A stretch of DNA of 64,000 nt from Selenomonadaceae bacterium (GCA_017484005.1 JAFUTY010000043.1:1-64000); one strand, 5' to 3'; counted from the stretch's first letter, positions 1 through 10,631 are shown. Translations and numbers: made by a program. Notes: generated by a model not told the origin, from the letters alone.

Positions 1-470
1 AACATACAGCGGTCGAGGATCATCGTCTAAAAATAATTGTTTCAAAAATTCCGAGCCGTCTGTAATTTGATCCATCTCGCCAACGTTTGAAATGTTTCCG
101 ATGTGAGTCACACTTCGAAGATAATCAGCCGTCGGATAATTTGGATCGTGTCGAATCAGATTTGGATAGACTTTGCCATAATCGTCGAGATATCGATAGA
201 TCCAATCAGTGCCTGTCCATCTGAACGGCGCAATTCCATTCGCAGGATCGCCGGCGTAGTGATAAGTCGAGCTAGTTATCACGATTCCAGCGATATCCAT
301 TTCGTTTGAGTATAACAGCGCACGAATCACTGAATTCATGTCGTCACTCCGCCATCGGTCGTGATAACTGTGCGTGGAAGTTCCGAGCGATCAATCAATT
401 CTGGAGCAGCTTGAGAGATATTCGTGGATAACATTGTGACCGCTGACAATAATAGGAACGATTTTTTCAT
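1..470 (-). pseudogene. DUF1593 / nucleoside hydrolase-like secreted protein, frameshifted and partial
   Basis: The ATG at 470 follows an AGGAGGTG ribosome binding site and opens a signal peptide (MKKSFLLLSAVTML...SQA). The product then reads PRTVITTDGG and hits TGA at 336-338. In another frame, starting at the ATG at 340, the sequence continues with MNSVIRALLYSNEMDIAGIV, then WIYRYLDDYGKVYPNL, and runs open to the window edge with LDDDPRPLYV. In the DUF1593 (nucleoside-hydrolase-like) family the join normally reads like TTDGEVDDMNS. Here GT-GAC-GAC-ATG shows that one base is missing from a GTn codon near 345-349. The gene is therefore broken by a single deletion, or the assembly is wrong there. 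The end lies outside the window. Family assignment rests on remembered motifs. Confidence 0.72.
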
Positions 471-481
471 TGATACACCTC

Positions 482-898
482 CTAAAGATAAATTTTTATG
501 AGGATAACGATCAAAATTAGAAGTGAAATCGATGAACAAACTAGCGCGATGCTTCCGATTGTTCGAGATTCTTTCAGATGTCCATCGATCTCGATTGGAT
601 CAAAAAATTCGTTGCGAGATTGAATCGATTCGCGAATCAATTTGACTTCAGATTGAACGAGCGCGAGAAATTCTTCCATTCGACGATTCTGCTCCATCAA
701 AATTTCTGCAAGATCCCGCGTATTGTTTTGAGTGATTCGAGCTATCAAGCCGCGATCTTTGATTTGCGCAATTTCATCCCGCTGACGCTCGAGCTCCTTT
801 GTCAAATTTACAAGCTGAGCATCGATTCTAGCCGCCCGCTCGACCAATTCTTCGCGAGTGATTAGATCATTGGAAGATTTCCGTTCCGAGACGAGCAT
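482..898 (-). CDS. Hypothetical coiled-coil membrane protein
   Basis: This 138-residue protein is not a family I can name. Residues from about 15 to 100 are highly charged and helical (Glu/Arg/Gln rich, with heptad-like spacing), which suggests a coiled coil. A single hydrophobic segment (SIALVCSSISLLILIVILIKIYL) closes the C-terminus, so it is probably a tail-anchored membrane protein with the coiled coil in the cytoplasm. Its ATG overlaps the stop of leuD as TGATG, so it is translationally coupled to leuCD. No enzymatic motif is visible, and a role in leucine synthesis is not implied beyond the operon position. Confidence 0.72.
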   Translation of the reverse strand: MLVSERKSSNDLITREELVERAARIDAQLVNLTKELERQRDEIAQIKDRGLIARITQNNTRDLAEILMEQNRRMEEFLALVQSEVKLIRESIQSRNEFFDPIEIDGHLKESRTIGSIALVCSSISLLILIVILIKIYL

Positions 899-1395
899 CA
901 GCCGAGAGTTCCATGGTCACGGACATAATTCACAAGCCCGCCAGATTTTGCGATTTCCTGCACAAAATCCGGAAGTGGATGGGCGTGAAAAGTGTCTCCC
1001 GTTGTCAAATTTTCAATCGTTCCAGTTGCAGTATCAATTTTCAAACGATCATTCGCATGGATTTTTTCAACGTCATCGCCAATTTCTAAAAGCGGCAGAC
1101 CGATGTTGATTCCATTTCGATAAAAAATTCGCGCGAAACTCGATGCAATTACAACTGGAATTCCTGACGCCGCAATTGCAACTGGAGCATGCTCGCGGCT
1201 CGAGCCGCAGCCGAAATTTTTTCCGCCGACCATGATATCGCCCGCTTGAACTTCCTTCGCAAAAGTTTCATCGATGTCAACCATGCAATGCTTCGCCAAT
1301 TCCTTCGGATCGAAAGTGTTCAAATATCGCGCGGGAATGATGACATCTGTATCGATGTTGTCACCATATCGCCAAACTTTTCCTTCGACTTGCAT
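898..1395 (-). CDS. leuD: 3-isopropylmalate dehydratase small subunit
   Basis: LeuD is the small subunit of isopropylmalate isomerase, which interconverts 2- and 3-isopropylmalate in leucine biosynthesis in complex with LeuC. The 165-residue length fits the short (archaeal/Firmicutes) type. [16 protein letters not shown] lies at residues 10-25 and the substrate-loop motif [14 protein letters not shown] at 57-70. It lies 18 bp downstream of leuC and overlaps the next gene by one base. The ATG at 1395 is preceded by an AGAGGAGAGG-like ribosome binding site. Confidence 0.95.
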   Translation of the reverse strand: MQVEGKVWRYGDNIDTDVIIPARYLNTFDPKELAKHCMVDIDETFAKEVQAGDIMVGGKNFGCGSSREHAPVAIAASGIPVVIASSFARIFYRNGINIGLPLLEIGDDVEKIHANDRLKIDTATGTIENLTTGDTFHAHPLPDFVQEIAKSGGLVNYVRDHGTLG

Positions 1396-1413
1396 TCTAC
1401 CTCTCCTCTCTGA

Positions 1414-2679
1414 TTAATCATCCAATTCTGCCGGCGTAGCAATTCTTCCGAGAATCGCACTCGCCGCGGCGACATATGGACTTGCCAGATAAACTTCGCT
1501 ATCGACATGCCCCATTCTTCCGCGGAAATTTCGATTCGTCGTCGATACACATCGCTCACCAGCCGCCAAAATTCCCATATATCCACCGAGACATGGTCCG
1601 CATGTTGGAGTTGAAACGACACATCCCGCATCGATGAAAGTTTCAATCCATCCATTCGACATCGCAGCTCGATAGACTTCGCGACTTCCAGGAATAACGA
1701 TGCAACGAACATTTTTATTGATCGATCTTCCGCGCAAAATTTTCTCGGCGATTTGCAAATCCTCGAGCCTTCCATTTGTACAAGAGCCGAGGACAACTTG
1801 ATCGATTTGAATCGGCTCGGCGATATCCTCGACAGCTTTTACATTTTCCGGAAGATGCGGGAATGCTACAACTGGTTTCAAAGTCGAAAGATCGATCTCG
1901 ACCGTCGCGGAATATTTTGCATCGGGATCTGGATTCACTGGATGAAATTCCTTTTTGACTCGAGTTTCGACATATTTTTTCATCGTTTCATCGAATGGGA
2001 AAATTCCAGCTTTCGCACCAGCTTCAATCGCCATGTTCGAAATCGTGAGACGATCTGTCATTGTCAGAGATTCAACGCCGTCGCCAGTGAATTCAAGAAC
2101 TTTATACAGTGCGCCATCGACTCCGATTTTACCGATCAAAGTCAGAATGACATCTTTGCCGCATGTATATTTCGCTTTTTTGCCGGTGAGATGAACATTG
2201 ATAACTTCTGGAACTTTGAACCATGCCTTTCCAGTCGCCATTCCAACCGCGAGATCAGTTGTCCCGACGCCTGTCGAGAATCCATTGACCGCGCCATATG
2301 TACATGTGTGAGAGTCTGCACCGATTATCAACATTCCAGGTGCAACGATTCCCTTCTCTGGAAGAATGACATGCTCGATTCCAACTCGCCCCTGTTCGAA
2401 ATAATGAACGATCTGATTTTTCCGAGCGAAATCACGCATGATTTTTGCGAGCTCTGCACTCTTGATATCTTTAGCCGGCTGAAAATGATCTGGAACGAGC
2501 GCGATTTTCTCTCGATCGAAAACCTCTTTGCCCATCGATTCGAAAATTTTGATCGCTGGAGGACCAGTCACATCATTCGCCATCACCAAATCCAAATCGC
2601 AAATCACAAGCTCGCCAGGCTCAACATGATCCCGTCCGGAATGACTTGCGAGAATTTTTTCGCTCATATTCATGCCCAT
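1414..2679 (-). CDS. leuC: 3-isopropylmalate dehydratase large subunit
   Basis: LeuC carries the [4Fe-4S] cluster of isopropylmalate isomerase (leucine pathway, cytoplasm). The 421-residue length is right for the shorter LeuC class. The three cluster cysteines are visible: Cys300 in GSCTNGR, and Cys360 and Cys363 in TCGPC. The ATG at 2679 is chosen because AGGAGGG lies 7 bases upstream; ATG codons 3 and 5 codons later (MNMSEK) are alternatives. It forms an operon with leuD. leuA and leuB are not in the window. Confidence 0.95.
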   Translation of the reverse strand: MGMNMSEKILASHSGRDHVEPGELVICDLDLVMANDVTGPPAIKIFESMGKEVFDREKIALVPDHFQPAKDIKSAELAKIMRDFARKNQIVHYFEQGRVGIEHVILPEKGIVAPGMLIIGADSHTCTYGAVNGFSTGVGTTDLAVGMATGKAWFKVPEVINVHLTGKKAKYTCGKDVILTLIGKIGVDGALYKVLEFTGDGVESLTMTDRLTISNMAIEAGAKAGIFPFDETMKKYVETRVKKEFHPVNPDPDAKYSATVEIDLSTLKPVVAFPHLPENVKAVEDIAEPIQIDQVVLGSCTNGRLEDLQIAEKILRGRSINKNVRCIVIPGSREVYRAAMSNGWIETFIDAGCVVSTPTCGPCLGGYMGILAAGERCVSTTNRNFRGRMGHVDSEVYLASPYVAAASAILGRIATPAELDD

Positions 2680-2703
2680 TCGAATCCCTCCTAAAAAATC
2701 TGA

Positions 2704-3651
2704 TTATGAAACTTTATCGCCGCAATCGATGCTGAATCCATCGCGTCCTTGAGACTTGACGAGATAGACTGAATCATCTGCCGCCTTGAAAATCTCTGCA
2801 TAATCTTTTTGTTCCGTGACAATCGTGATTCCAACGCTTGCCGTGATATCTGGATATTTTCCATCGATTGAAAGATCCCGCGCCGATCTCAAAATTTCAT
2901 GTGCCTTGAGTCGAATGATATCCTCGCTCGGAATATCACGCATCAGCACGACGAATTCATCACTTCCAAATCGCCCGATATAGTCTGTCGATCTGAAATT
3001 GCTCCGGAGTGAATCGGCGAATTCCTGTAAAATTTTATCGCCAAATTCCTGTCCATAAGTTTCATTTGCCTCTTTGAAATTGTCCAGATCGATTACAAAA
3101 TACGCCGCGATCCATTGCGAATCAAAATCAGAAAAATATTTTGTGCAGAGTGTTTCGATTCGCGATTTGTTATAAAGTCCAGTGAGTTCATCGATTTCAG
3201 ATTCGCGGTTGAATCGATCTCTCGATAATGTTGAGATTCGATTTTGCTCCTCGAGACGAGCATTGATCTTTTTCAAATCGAGAGTCACGACGTGGAGATT
3301 CATCAGTTCGGTGATATCGTCAATCAAAATTGTAATCGCCATGCCGCTTGATTGAATCGGTGAGATTTTTAAATATAAATATCGCGTCACAAGCCCATCG
3401 AAATATTCCACGATTTTTTCGATTGGATTTTGCGGATCATAAATCGCGTCGAGAATCGTTTGATCGAATTGCTCATTCTGCCCAAAAAATATTTCCGCGA
3501 AAAATCGATTTTCGAGATCCTCTTCCGGTTTTGCGAGAATCTGCGACGCCATTGGATTTAGATAGATAATTTTGCCGTCTTCAATACACATCACGCCGCC
3601 GGAAACATTTTGCAAAATTTGTTCATGGATAATTCGTCTGTCAAGTTTCAT
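2704..3651 (-). CDS. PAS-GGDEF diguanylate cyclase with a variant GSDEF site
   Basis: This 315-residue cytoplasmic protein has no membrane segment. A PAS-like sensor domain spans roughly residues 8-125, with GGVMCIEDGKIIYLNPMA as its start. A coiled linker at about 120-148 leads into a GGDEF domain (SEIDELTGLYNKSR onward). The active-site motif reads RFGSDEF at 227-233, so the second glycine of GGDEF is serine. An RxxD inhibitory site (RSTD, 220-223) stands exactly five residues before it. The protein probably makes or senses cyclic di-GMP. Whether the Ser variant is catalytically active cannot be read. Its start overlaps the end of the methylase gene upstream (TGA/ATG overlap), so the two are co-transcribed. 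Confidence 0.85.
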   Translation of the reverse strand: MKLDRRIIHEQILQNVSGGVMCIEDGKIIYLNPMASQILAKPEEDLENRFFAEIFFGQNEQFDQTILDAIYDPQNPIEKIVEYFDGLVTRYLYLKISPIQSSGMAITILIDDITELMNLHVVTLDLKKINARLEEQNRISTLSRDRFNRESEIDELTGLYNKSRIETLCTKYFSDFDSQWIAAYFVIDLDNFKEANETYGQEFGDKILQEFADSLRSNFRSTDYIGRFGSDEFVVLMRDIPSEDIIRLKAHEILRSARDLSIDGKYPDITASVGITIVTEQKDYAEIFKAADDSVYLVKSQGRDGFSIDCGDKVS

Positions 3652-4442
3652 TCATCTTTCTCCTTAAAAATATCAGAATTAATCAATCGCAATTTTGAAA
3701 GCTCGATGAATTCTGAATTGCTGTCGATTCCAATGTATTTTCGATTCAAGATCTTGCATGCAACTCCAGTTGTCGAAGAGCCGCAGAATGGATCTAATAC
3801 CAAATCATTTTCAACTGTCGATGCTTCAACGATTCGCTTCAATAAATACAGCGGTTTTTGAGTTGGATGTTTGCCGAATTTTTTTTCCTTTGTAGTTATC
3901 AGCGATCCAGTCCAAACATCTTTCATCTGTTTTCCGCCATTCAATTCTTTCATTCGATCGTAATTGAAACAATGCCGAGCCGATCGATCATTCTTTCGCG
4001 CCCATAGAATTGTCTCGGTGCTGTGAGTGAAATATCTGCATGCTAGATTTGGCGGTGGATTTGTTTTTTGCCATGTAATATTGTTGAGAATCTTGAATCC
4101 TTCCTGCTCCAATGCCATGCCAACTGAATAGATGTTGTGAAGTGTCCCGCTGATCCAAATCGTTCCGTTCGGTTTCAAAATTTTTTTCGAAAGCCGAATC
4201 CATTGCCGATTGAATTCATGTTTTTGCTCGAGCGTCTCAAATCGATCCCAATTTCCCTTGTTGACTGAAACCATTTTGCCGCTGCTGCATGAAATTCCAT
4301 CATTCGACAAAAAATATGGAGGATCAGCGAAAATCATATCGACAGATTCAGACTGCAATTTTTCCAGAATCTCGAAAGTGTCTGCAAGAATCAATGCGGA
4401 ATTTTCATCCTCGTAGAATGGATCGATATTTTCAAAATGCAT
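3648..4442 (-). CDS. DpnA-like adenine-specific DNA methyltransferase (GATC)
   Basis: A 264-residue beta-class N6-adenine methylase, with the catalytic DPPY motif (40-43) before the AdoMet-binding DPFCGSSTTG (217-226). The central segments ISGTLHNIYSVGMALEQEGF and NITWQKTNPPPNL, and the HPTQKP motif, closely match remembered DpnA (M2.DpnII) of Streptococcus. That enzyme methylates GATC and accepts single-stranded DNA. The ATG at 4442 with upstream GAGGGAG is preferred. A longer in-frame start at 4571 lies inside the neighbouring IS200/IS605 end. No DpnM-like methylase and no DpnII-like nuclease is adjacent, so it looks like an orphan. It overlaps the downstream GGDEF gene. Confidence 0.88.
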   Translation of the reverse strand: MHFENIDPFYEDENSALILADTFEILEKLQSESVDMIFADPPYFLSNDGISCSSGKMVSVNKGNWDRFETLEQKHEFNRQWIRLSKKILKPNGTIWISGTLHNIYSVGMALEQEGFKILNNITWQKTNPPPNLACRYFTHSTETILWARKNDRSARHCFNYDRMKELNGGKQMKDVWTGSLITTKEKKFGKHPTQKPLYLLKRIVEASTVENDLVLDPFCGSSTTGVACKILNRKYIGIDSNSEFIELSKLRLINSDIFKEKDE

Positions 4443-4459
4443 TGATTTTCTCCCTCGTT

Positions 4460-5445
4460 TGAACTTCTCACCACCTATAGAGGCGGGAGATTTTTGAAAA
4501 GTTTGCTGTTTAAGTTTCCTCCGTTTCAGGATAGCCTTATTCTCAAAGGGCTCGCCAACAGCCCCGAACACAGTTCTTCAAAATCAAAGTTCTGCTTACT
4601 TTTTCTCAAAATATTAGCCGCACCGTTTATATCGGCATTGATTAACCTGCCATTTTTTGAACGATACAAACCGCGGCTAATTCTTCTACCGCTGAATTTC
4701 CCATGTTTTTCAGAATCAAAAATCGGTATTTCATCCAAATCCAAAAAACTCGCTTTGCTCGTGTAACTTTCTTCCTGTTCAATGTATTGCATTCCATAAC
4801 GCTTGCAAAGAGTTTTTAATTGACTGCGAAATTTTCCAAAACTTATTTGCGTGAAATTTTGATTTGTTTTCCTGCCGAGATTTATTTCACGCTTAAAGCC
4901 GGAATTATATCCGCAAATCTTTGAAATATTTACCGCCATAGCATGGAAGTATTTTTACTTCGTTAATTTTTTTGCCGACAAGTCTTTCGGGAAATTTGAT
5001 TCTAATTTTGTGATCATTCAAAATGCCAGAGTAAGTTCGGCTTGCAGGAATTGTTAAAAAACCGTCTTTAATACTGATTGAGTTTCCTGAGATTGTGATC
5101 TGATACACGCCGCCTTTTTCTCTGTACCTTGGCGGTCGAGATTTTTTCACTTTATCTTTTGCGCCGAAAAAAGATTCAAAAGCCTCATGGACATCCTTCA
5201 GAGTTTGTTCTGCCATATTTGCCTGCAGTAGTTTATAGTTTTCGTTTTGTTTGCAAGCGTGATAATTTTTTGTGTATGACAGAAATGTTTTATCTTGAAA
5301 AAATCTTTGCCGCACATTATACAAGCCGACATTGTACAAACAGTTACTGAAAAAGCAAAGTTCACGAAGTTGAAAATATTCTTTCTTGGTCAATTTGCGA
5401 ATCACATTCATTTGTGTAAGTTGCATTTCCCACCTCCTCTATTTC
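4460..5445 (-). mobile_element. IS200/IS605-family (IS1341-type) remnant
   Basis: A decayed tnpB with no tnpA beside it. Downstream of tnpB on the minus strand, the right-end sequence CCCGCCTCTATAGGTGGTGAG (about 4469-4489) resembles the conserved right ends of IS605-type elements. It sits immediately upstream of the DpnA-like gene. The left end is placed near 5445 only by the tnpB ribosome binding site, so both borders are approximate. A guide (omega) RNA would be expected across the tnpB 3' end and right end, but I cannot delimit it. Confidence 0.7.
4526..5426 (-). pseudogene. tnpB: TnpB (RNA-guided nuclease of IS605 family), internally deleted and frameshifted
   Basis: The N-terminal part (5426 to about 4905) carries the TnpB start MQLTQMNVIRKLTKKEYF and ends in ILPCYGGKYFKDLRI. 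The C-terminal part (4939 to 4526) resumes in another frame with YNSGFKREINLGRKTNQNF, then YIEQEESYTSKASFLD (RuvC-II region) and NADINGAANILRKS (RuvC-III region). Intact TnpB has over 100 residues between these points, including the GIDLG RuvC-I aspartate. That block is missing at about 4905-4925. The nuclease must be dead. The remaining ends are well preserved, so the deletion looks recent. Confidence 0.88.
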
Positions 5446-5453
5446 TTTCAGAT

Positions 5454-5496
5454 AAAAAAGCGGAAGCAAGGATCTGATCCTCACTTCCGCTTTTTT
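5454..5496 (-). terminator. Rho-independent terminator of ilvC
   Basis: A GCGGAAG / CTTCCGC stem with an inner AGGATC/GATCCT extension. It is flanked by A6 on the left and T6 on the right, so it can work in both directions. It lies about 50 bases past the ilvC stop. Confidence 0.88.
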
Positions 5497-5548
5497 GTTC
5501 GGATTTTTAAATTCAGAGATCGATTTTCAAATCAATCTTAGATCGAGA

Positions 5549-7072
<1,524 letters not shown>

Positions 7073-7076
<4 letters not shown>

Positions 7077-7456
7077 TTTGCAGTGAAAACATTCGCCGCG
7101 ATAATCGATTGAACTTGATAAACATCGGAATCGCTTCCGAATTTTTCTTCCATCGGTTTATCATCGCCGGCAACCCAGATTTTGAGCGTTGCGTTGAGAT
7201 CGAAAGTTCCCTTTGATTCAACCGCAAATTTGACAATCGATCTGTATGGGAATGAAACATAATCGACTTCAGAACCAGTGAGACCTTTGACATCGATGAA
7301 AATCATTCTTCCGTTTGTGAAAAGAATTGTGTCGCGCATCAATTTATACGCATTCATGATCTTTTCGCCAGGAGCGAGCAGTCTCTGAAAATCCTGCGCT
7401 GCCTGATTGAGATCGATAGCGGAATTGCTTCCGGTGAGAGTATTGACAATTCCCAC
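7073..7456 (-). CDS. Bacterial PH-domain protein (bPH type)
   Basis: This 127-residue cytoplasmic protein resembles the bacterial pleckstrin-homology family PF08000. Typical segments are AYKLMRDTILFTNGRMIFIDVKG, split here as LMRDTILFTNGRMIF and VKGLTGSEVDYVSFPYRS, and then TFDLNATLKIWVAG. Members form ring-like oligomers of unknown role, often as stand-alone small proteins. The ATG at 7456 has GGAGAAATTTTTG just upstream. It overlaps ilvN by 4 bases, so it is co-transcribed with the branched-chain genes, but no functional link is evident. Confidence 0.85.
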
Positions 7457-7542
7457 AAAAATTTCTCCTCTCGAGTTGGATTTGGAAAACCTCGAAAAAG
7501 TTTCTCGAGTTTTGAAAAAATTCCTGCTTTCTGGAAAAAATT

Positions 7543-9114
7543 CTAATTGAGTTCATGTTTGTTGGCATTGTAAATTTGAAATGCAGATTGCCAATCTTCC
7601 ATGACAAAATCTATATCTTCAGGCTTTAACTCGTATGAATGTGAAATCAAATTGCGATTAAGGATTCCAATCATTCCATCGAGAACAGATTTAGACATGA
7701 TTGATAGAAAATTGAGCATGGTTTTTCCATCGCCGAGAATCGATTTCAGCCAATTCGAATTGAGGATGAATTCGCGACGATAAAAGATGTTGGAAATATC
7801 GAGATTAAAATTGCGTCTTTGATATAAAAATAATTCCATGACTCGCGTCGAATATTGGTAAACAAAATCTTTAAAATTGAAAATTCCGAATGACTTTGCA
7901 TCTGATTCAGAAATTGAAATTACACATCGAATAAAATCTTGCGGCTCAATGATACTCATAAATTCCTCGATCGTTTCCGGTGCTAAAATATCTCCAGCTG
8001 GAACGAATTGAATATATTTGCCGTGAGATTTCGAAAGATCCTCTATCACAAAATCTTTGAACGGCTCGAGATTTTCTGTCGAAATTGGAAGTATAAAAAT
8101 TTCGAGAGGATCGTAAGTCTGATTTGATAAACTCTCGAGCGTTTTCAGAGTTGCATTTGAATCGCCATGATGTAGTACAAAAATCGAGACTGGAATTCTT
8201 CGCAATAGAATTTCTTGACGACAAAATTGATCCGCTAAATCTTCCGCAAATCGATATAAATTTTTCCATGGATTTATCGTGTTGTCAGTGAATTTCAACT
8301 CACATTCATCGCGATACTTCGACAGATCGATCGGTTTTGAATTTGAATTCGCGGAAACTGAAAATTTTTCACCATCAAGAATTCTTTCCGCAATTGATTT
8401 ATGATTCTCAACATGAAAAGTTCTCCGAGAAAACAGCACGACATGAGTCAACCACGTCAACAGATATTTCGATTCAAATTGCTCCCGACTTCGAAATGGA
8501 ATATGCAGACTCAACAGATTTTCATCGAGCGGAATTTCAAAACAGTGAAACATCAGATTTCCATACAATTGATCTCTTTTTACCACGTGATGATTTCCTC
8601 TGAAAATATAGAGATCATTCTGCAAAATCGATTCACGCCCGACAATCACTTTATGCTCTGGATTTGGACGATCGAATGCAAGTTGTCGCGATAAAGCAAA
8701 TCGATTTTGATCTTTTGTCGGCTCAATAAATTTATAATCATCCCATTGAATCCAATATGACTCGCGAGGATCGAGATTTTGAAAGATTTTCCCAACATCT
8801 TTCACATCGCCATCGAGCTTTATAAAAAATTCATCAGCATCCATCGGCAAAACAATATCAGCTCCCATTTCGAAAGCTTGATACATCATTCGATTGATCT
8901 CTCGCGCTTGAAGTTGTCCAAGTTCATGCAAAAATTGAATCTCGATCGGTAGTCCCTCGTCGATTAATGACTGCAAAATCTCAACTGTTCGATCTTTGCT
9001 GTCATGATCAGTCACGATCAAAAAATCTGCGATTTGTAAAATATGCCGCGCAAATGACTCAATGATATCCGATTCATTTTTCACCATCACGACCGCGCCG
9101 ATTCGATTCGCCAT
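7543..9114 (-). CDS. Large glycosyltransferase family 2-like protein
   Basis: A 523-residue protein. Residues 1 to about 250 form a GT-A-like domain of the Glyco_tranf_2_4 kind: AVVMVKNESDIIESFARHIL at 7-26, TDHDSKDRTVEIL (sugar-nucleotide region), and the metal-binding DADEF at 92-96. The C-terminal half includes a second GT2-like start (PVSIFVLHHGDSNATLKTLE) and a degenerate core, so it may be a two-domain enzyme with one inactive half. There is no signal peptide. AAGGAG precedes the ATG at 9114. The acceptor is unknown. Modification of surface polysaccharide or flagellin is plausible in this genome, but this is inference only. Confidence 0.8.
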   Translation of the reverse strand: MANRIGAVVMVKNESDIIESFARHILQIADFLIVTDHDSKDRTVEILQSLIDEGLPIEIQFLHELGQLQAREINRMMYQAFEMGADIVLPMDADEFFIKLDGDVKDVGKIFQNLDPRESYWIQWDDYKFIEPTKDQNRFALSRQLAFDRPNPEHKVIVGRESILQNDLYIFRGNHHVVKRDQLYGNLMFHCFEIPLDENLLSLHIPFRSREQFESKYLLTWLTHVVLFSRRTFHVENHKSIAERILDGEKFSVSANSNSKPIDLSKYRDECELKFTDNTINPWKNLYRFAEDLADQFCRQEILLRRIPVSIFVLHHGDSNATLKTLESLSNQTYDPLEIFILPISTENLEPFKDFVIEDLSKSHGKYIQFVPAGDILAPETIEEFMSIIEPQDFIRCVISISESDAKSFGIFNFKDFVYQYSTRVMELFLYQRRNFNLDISNIFYRREFILNSNWLKSILGDGKTMLNFLSIMSKSVLDGMIGILNRNLISHSYELKPEDIDFVMEDWQSAFQIYNANKHELN

Positions 9115-9200
9115 TTAATCAACTCCTTAGAAATCTTCTATCTTTTTTCCACGAGAATATTTTATACTCGCAGCTGAAATTGAAACTTGGAGGGATTCAA

Positions 9201-9737
9201 TTGCGAAGAATTTTTCTGCTGACGATGATCTTTTCCCTGCTTGCGACGCTGACAGTTTTCGCGGCAAAAACTCCAGAAGTCTCTCAAGAATTTTTGGATT
9301 ATCTTACACCGGATCGAACGACTTGGCACAGGTTCAATCGCGACGTGAATTTCACTGATTTCTACGTCGATACCGAATCGGTCGAACAGACTGGAGATTA
9401 TGAATTCAAAGCGATTTTCAAAAAACAGTATGATACCGATGCGACAAATACGCAGCACATGATCGAACTGGCTCAGCGGAAAGGTGTTGCGATTGAAGTT
9501 TTCCTCGTGACTTTTAAATTGACGGAAGAGGGCGGATTCTATCACGTCGATCAATTGGCTGGATTGTCTTTCAGTAAAAAATTGATCACTGCATTTGAAG
9601 AATCGAAAGAGGAATTCAAGCCAATCAAACGCGACGCAAAAAATGGATTCAAGGCGGCTGTGAAATATCTCCCGCGCGATGTTAGAACTGAATTTCTTGA
9701 ATATGAAAAGGCACATAATCCAAATCGGAAGAAGTGA
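9201..9737 (+). CDS. Exported protein of unknown function
   Basis: A 178-residue protein that starts with TTG at 9201, chosen because GGAGGG lies 6 bases upstream; the in-frame ATG at 9180 lacks a site. The N-terminus (LRRIFLLTMIFSLLATLTVFA) is a signal peptide. The mature part has a short beta-rich region resembling the small domain in which Veillonella-type lipoproteins report surface properties (TTWHRFNRDVNFTDFYVDTES), but I cannot name a family. It is the first gene of a three-gene plus-strand unit with the TPR protein and a further small protein. The gene is divergent from the glycosyltransferase. Confidence 0.75.
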   Translation: MRRIFLLTMIFSLLATLTVFAAKTPEVSQEFLDYLTPDRTTWHRFNRDVNFTDFYVDTESVEQTGDYEFKAIFKKQYDTDATNTQHMIELAQRKGVAIEVFLVTFKLTEEGGFYHVDQLAGLSFSKKLITAFEESKEEFKPIKRDAKNGFKAAVKYLPRDVRTEFLEYEKAHNPNRKK

Positions 9738-9743
9738 TTCACG

Positions 9744-10388
9744 ATGAAAAATCTGATTTTGATTCTGACAATGCTCCTCGCGATGAATTTTTCAACGGCG
9801 AGCGCAGAGGAATTCGATGAAGAGGAGATCATTGGCGCGATTTTTTATCTCGATACAGAACTCGAAAAAAATCCGAATGATGTTGATAAACTCAAACTTC
9901 GCGGCAAGATGTATGCAATGCTCGATGACTGGGAATCAGCGATTGACAGCTATTCGCGAGCGATTGAAATAGATCCCAATGATCTCGATGCATATGTTTC
10001 CAGAGCGGGAATGAATTTGATGCGCGAACAATTCGATGCAGTTATCGAGGACAGTTCAAAAGCGTTGCAGATCAATCCGAATTACCTGCCGGCCTATTCA
10101 ACTCGAGCGTCGGGATATTCCAAGCTCGGACAATTCGATCTTGCACTTTCAGACTGCAATACAATGATTGAAATGCAGCCGAACGATCCTCATGTTTACG
10201 CGTCGCGAGCGATGATTTTTGCCGATATGAATGAGCTCAAGCGGGCATTGGATGATATGAATCAAGCAATCAAAATCGATTCGAAAGATCCGAGTTTGTA
10301 TGAGGCGCGATCCTACATTCATGAATTGATGGGAAATGAAAAAGCCGCTCAAAAAGATCTCAAAAAAGCTGAGAATCTGTATCGGTGA
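9744..10388 (+). CDS. Exported TPR-repeat protein
   Basis: A 214-residue protein with a clear signal peptide (MKNLILILTMLLAMNFSTASA). At least four tetratricopeptide repeats follow from about residue 38 to the end. Each has the W-LG-Y-A-F-A-P pattern, for example SAIDSYSRAIEIDPNDLDAY and ALDDMNQAIKIDSKDPSLYE. Such proteins are periplasmic scaffolds for protein contacts; the partner is unknown. It begins six bases after the preceding exported protein and its stop overlaps the next GTG start. Confidence 0.85.
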   Translation: MKNLILILTMLLAMNFSTASAEEFDEEEIIGAIFYLDTELEKNPNDVDKLKLRGKMYAMLDDWESAIDSYSRAIEIDPNDLDAYVSRAGMNLMREQFDAVIEDSSKALQINPNYLPAYSTRASGYSKLGQFDLALSDCNTMIEMQPNDPHVYASRAMIFADMNELKRALDDMNQAIKIDSKDPSLYEARSYIHELMGNEKAAQKDLKKAENLYR

Positions 10389-10630
10389 AAATTTTACAGA
10401 TTTTGATTGTCGCGAATCTGATTTTCCCAATTCCATTTGAATTTAGACTGCAGGAAATTCATGAATCGAATCGCTTTGAATTGAAAATCGATGACAGTGA
10501 ATATGAATTGATCCTCGCACCGAATCAATCTCCAGCGTTTTATTATCCAGCGTCGCCGAGCTGTGTATGGATTGGCGGGCTCGATTATTTTTTCGAAATT
10601 GGATTTTTGACGTTCACAAAGATGATTTAA
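10385..10630 (+). CDS. Small protein of unknown function
   Basis: An 81-residue ORF that starts at GTG 10385, overlapping the TPR stop (GGTGA), and ends just before a terminator. The first 20 residues are hydrophobic (KILQILIVANLIFPIPF) and may be a signal peptide. The rest contains PNQSPAFYYPASPSCVWIGG and no known motif. Support comes from tight coupling and the terminator position only. Confidence 0.5.
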   Translation: MKILQILIVANLIFPIPFEFRLQEIHESNRFELKIDDSEYELILAPNQSPAFYYPASPSCVWIGGLDYFFEIGFLTFTKMI

Positions 10631-10631
10631 T

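Noticed and set aside
1753-2694. A 313-residue plus-strand open frame
   Set aside because: It lies opposite leuC, has no ribosome binding site and no family motif, and is explained by codon bias on the other strand.
4443-4571. A 43-residue N-terminal extension of the DpnA-like methylase
   Set aside because: It lies inside the IS605 right end, has no ribosome binding site, and the family starts at the next ATG (4442).
5129-5350. An extra small gene in the IS remnant
   Set aside because: It is antisense to tnpB and has no motif; the element shows only tnpB.
9162-9716. A 184-residue minus-strand open frame
   Set aside because: It is opposite the exported protein and rich in Phe/Arg/Ser, typical of antisense frames here.
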